Position numbers and translations under genes: made by a program
DNA from: Hyphomicrobium_A sp963782555
GTDB lineage: Bacteria > Pseudomonadota > Alphaproteobacteria > Rhizobiales > Hyphomicrobiaceae
NCBI GenBank assembly: GCA_963782555.1
Contig: CAWAKB010000004.1
Span: forward strand, 372,001 to 436,000
Direction of reading: 5' to 3'
Length of the DNA stretch: 64,000 nucleotides
Shown: piece after piece, positions 62,999-64,000 of the stretch
Position numbering within the stretch: the stretch's first letter is position 1
How the letters are laid out: each line of letters starts with the position of its first letter
The notes under the pieces: model-generated
The model's input: only the letters and a program-made list of their open reading frames with translations
The model's database searches: none
Told to the model about the DNA's origin: nothing

Positions 62999-63694
62999 TC
63001 AAGGCTCGCGCTGGCCGGGCTTTAACGTGACGATCCTGAATCTGTCGCCGGAAGCGAGCTCGCATTCGGCCACGGCAGAAAAATCGACGAAATCACCGCC
63101 ATACTCCGCATTCGGCCGCGCGAACGGACCCAGCTTGCGGACCACGTCCGTCAATTCCGCCTTCATGATGGCTTCCTCTTTCAAGATGAACCGCTTTGGG
63201 CCCAGCCAGTTGAGCTCGAAGGAACGCGAGCGGACGTCGAGGTCGGGCAAGCCGAAGCGGCCCACGATGGCCGGGAGTGGCGTTGGCCCGGAAATCGGAT
63301 AGGCGCGACCACGCTCGATGCGATAGAGGTTCATCGCCGCAATATGCCGGTCGCTGCGGTAGAGCAGAGCGACGTGCCGAGAATCGGCCGACCAATCGGC
63401 CGTGTACGCCGTGGGGCCTGTGTCGAGTATGTCTTTGACCTCTTCCAGCGGGCCGATCACCCGATGCCCGGGCTCGGCCATGAGATAGAGGTGAAAGTCC
63501 ACATCCCCGAGCTCGCCGCTCCCATGGGCGGCGATCGCATACTGGTGATTGGGCGCCGTGCCGTTGGTCACGGTGACGTATTCGCCCTTTGCGTAGGCAT
63601 AGTTGGATGTCGCTTGGGCGCCCGGCCCGATCGCAACGATGCAAAACCACGTTGCCAGCGCCAACCGCCGCATTGAGGCTCGATGATTACCCAT
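62999..63694 (-). CDS. Secreted hypothetical protein
   Basis: 231 residues; ATG at 63694 with GGGAGG upstream (an ATG at 63673 is in frame). Signal peptide (LALATWFCIVAIGPGAQA), then a beta-rich mature part: HQYAIAAHGSGELGDVDFHL, WSADSRHVALLYRSDRHIAA (a propeller-like blade) and RSFELNWLGPKRFILKEEAI. No family is recognised; the single WSxDSRxVA blade hints at WD40/TolB-like structure. The stop is followed by the PPK2 remnant. Confidence 0.7.
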   Translation of the reverse strand: MGNHRASMRRLALATWFCIVAIGPGAQATSNYAYAKGEYVTVTNGTAPNHQYAIAAHGSGELGDVDFHLYLMAEPGHRVIGPLEEVKDILDTGPTAYTADWSADSRHVALLYRSDRHIAAMNLYRIERGRAYPISGPTPLPAIVGRFGLPDLDVRSRSFELNWLGPKRFILKEEAIMKAELTDVVRKLGPFARPNAEYGGDFVDFSAVAECELASGDRFRIVTLKPGQREP

Positions 63695-63774
63695 GTTGTG
63701 CCAACCTCCCGCACGAATCGAGGCGGACCGAACCCGCGACCGCGGCGTGCTAGGCCAGACCGCGACCGGCTCCC

Positions 63775-64000
63775 TCAATCGGCGAAGGGGTCGCGCATGA
63801 GGATCGTATCCTCGCGCTCGGGGCTGGTGGAAAGCAGCGTCACCGGACATTCGATCAGCTCCTCGATGTAGCGCACGTACTTGACCGCCTGCGCCGGCAG
63901 GTCGGCCCAGCTCCTCGCGCCACGCGTCGATTCCGACCAGCCTTCCAGCGTCTCCCAAACCGGCTTCAGGCGCGCCTGCGCGTTGCTCCCCGCCGGCAAC
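63775..64000 (-). CDS. purA: Adenylosuccinate synthetase, C-terminal part (5' end outside window)
   Basis: About 75 residues are visible: PVWETLEGWSESTRGARSWA, then DLPAQAVKYVRYIEELIECP and STSPEREDTILMRDPFAD, the conserved end of PurA, which makes adenylosuccinate from IMP, aspartate and GTP in AMP synthesis. The start is beyond the right edge. Confidence 0.95.
   Translation of the reverse strand, partial: LPAGSNAQARLKPVWETLEGWSESTRGARSWADLPAQAVKYVRYIEELIECPVTLLSTSPEREDTILMRDPFAD

Overview
The window is about 66% GC and reads as chromosome of an alphaproteobacterium, most likely order Hyphomicrobiales. The evidence is indirect: codon use, the mix of families (DUF502, DUF3280-like, Cys-rich-repeat, GYD and MCE-auxiliary fusion proteins), a cobalamin-riboswitch btuB system, and a CCCTCTCCCC-type palindromic repeat of the kind scattered through such genomes. 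I see no rRNA, tRNA, CRISPR array, prophage or intact insertion sequence. Gene functions are family assignments made by eye from motifs, not from database searches.

Layout. 1-14 kb: the C-terminal half of a CHAT-domain (caspase-fold) protein, a secreted type B carboxylesterase, a small Cys-rich secreted protein, and an unusually long uvrB with a palindromic repeat inside its reading frame. The 3' end of uvrB recurs twice downstream, around a lower-GC PhyH-like dioxygenase and a DUF502 membrane protein. Then come a SemiSWEET, an MmcQ/YjbR protein, envelope proteins and an AraC-type regulator. 14-26 kb: a TetR-VOC-VOC operon with a palindromic operator in its promoter, an FKBP isomerase, a large unknown membrane protein, a frameshifted trimeric autotransporter adhesin, and several small membrane, NTF2-like and GYD proteins. 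26-33 kb: a frameshifted methylmalonyl-CoA mutase, CorA, an LprI-like protein, RlpA and an XRE-type regulator.

33-42 kb is transport-rich: a TetR-HlyD-ABC-ABC efflux operon with its own operator, a cytochrome c, and an Mla/MCE lipid-transport operon (permease with STAS domain, frameshifted ATPase, MCE protein fused to an ABC auxiliary domain). It ends with an alpha-oxoamine synthase preceded by a 75-residue peptide gene. 43-54 kb: a GT-C-like membrane protein, modABC molybdate uptake, a patatin phospholipase, and a complete btuB-btuF-btuC-btuD cobalamin uptake operon behind a cobalamin riboswitch. 54-64 kb: a Gld-type ABC transporter operon (ATPase, permease, GldG-like, DUF4340), a metallophosphoesterase, a Nudix hydrolase, a GNAT, a Tat-type deaminase-fold protein lacking its catalytic glutamate, a PPK2 remnant, a secreted unknown and the 3' end of purA.

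Functional links: the cobalamin importer serves a B12-dependent mutase 24 kb away. Two TetR repressors sit beside perfect inverted repeats that probably autoregulate their operons. Three otherwise intact genes (adhesin, mutase, mlaF) are each broken by exactly one extra base in a short homopolymer, which looks more like sequencing or assembly error than biology, though phase variation is conceivable for the adhesin. I did not find a clear-cut new multi-gene system. The best leads are the triplicated uvrB tail, the oxoamine synthase with its small peptide, and the exported deaminase with an altered active site.
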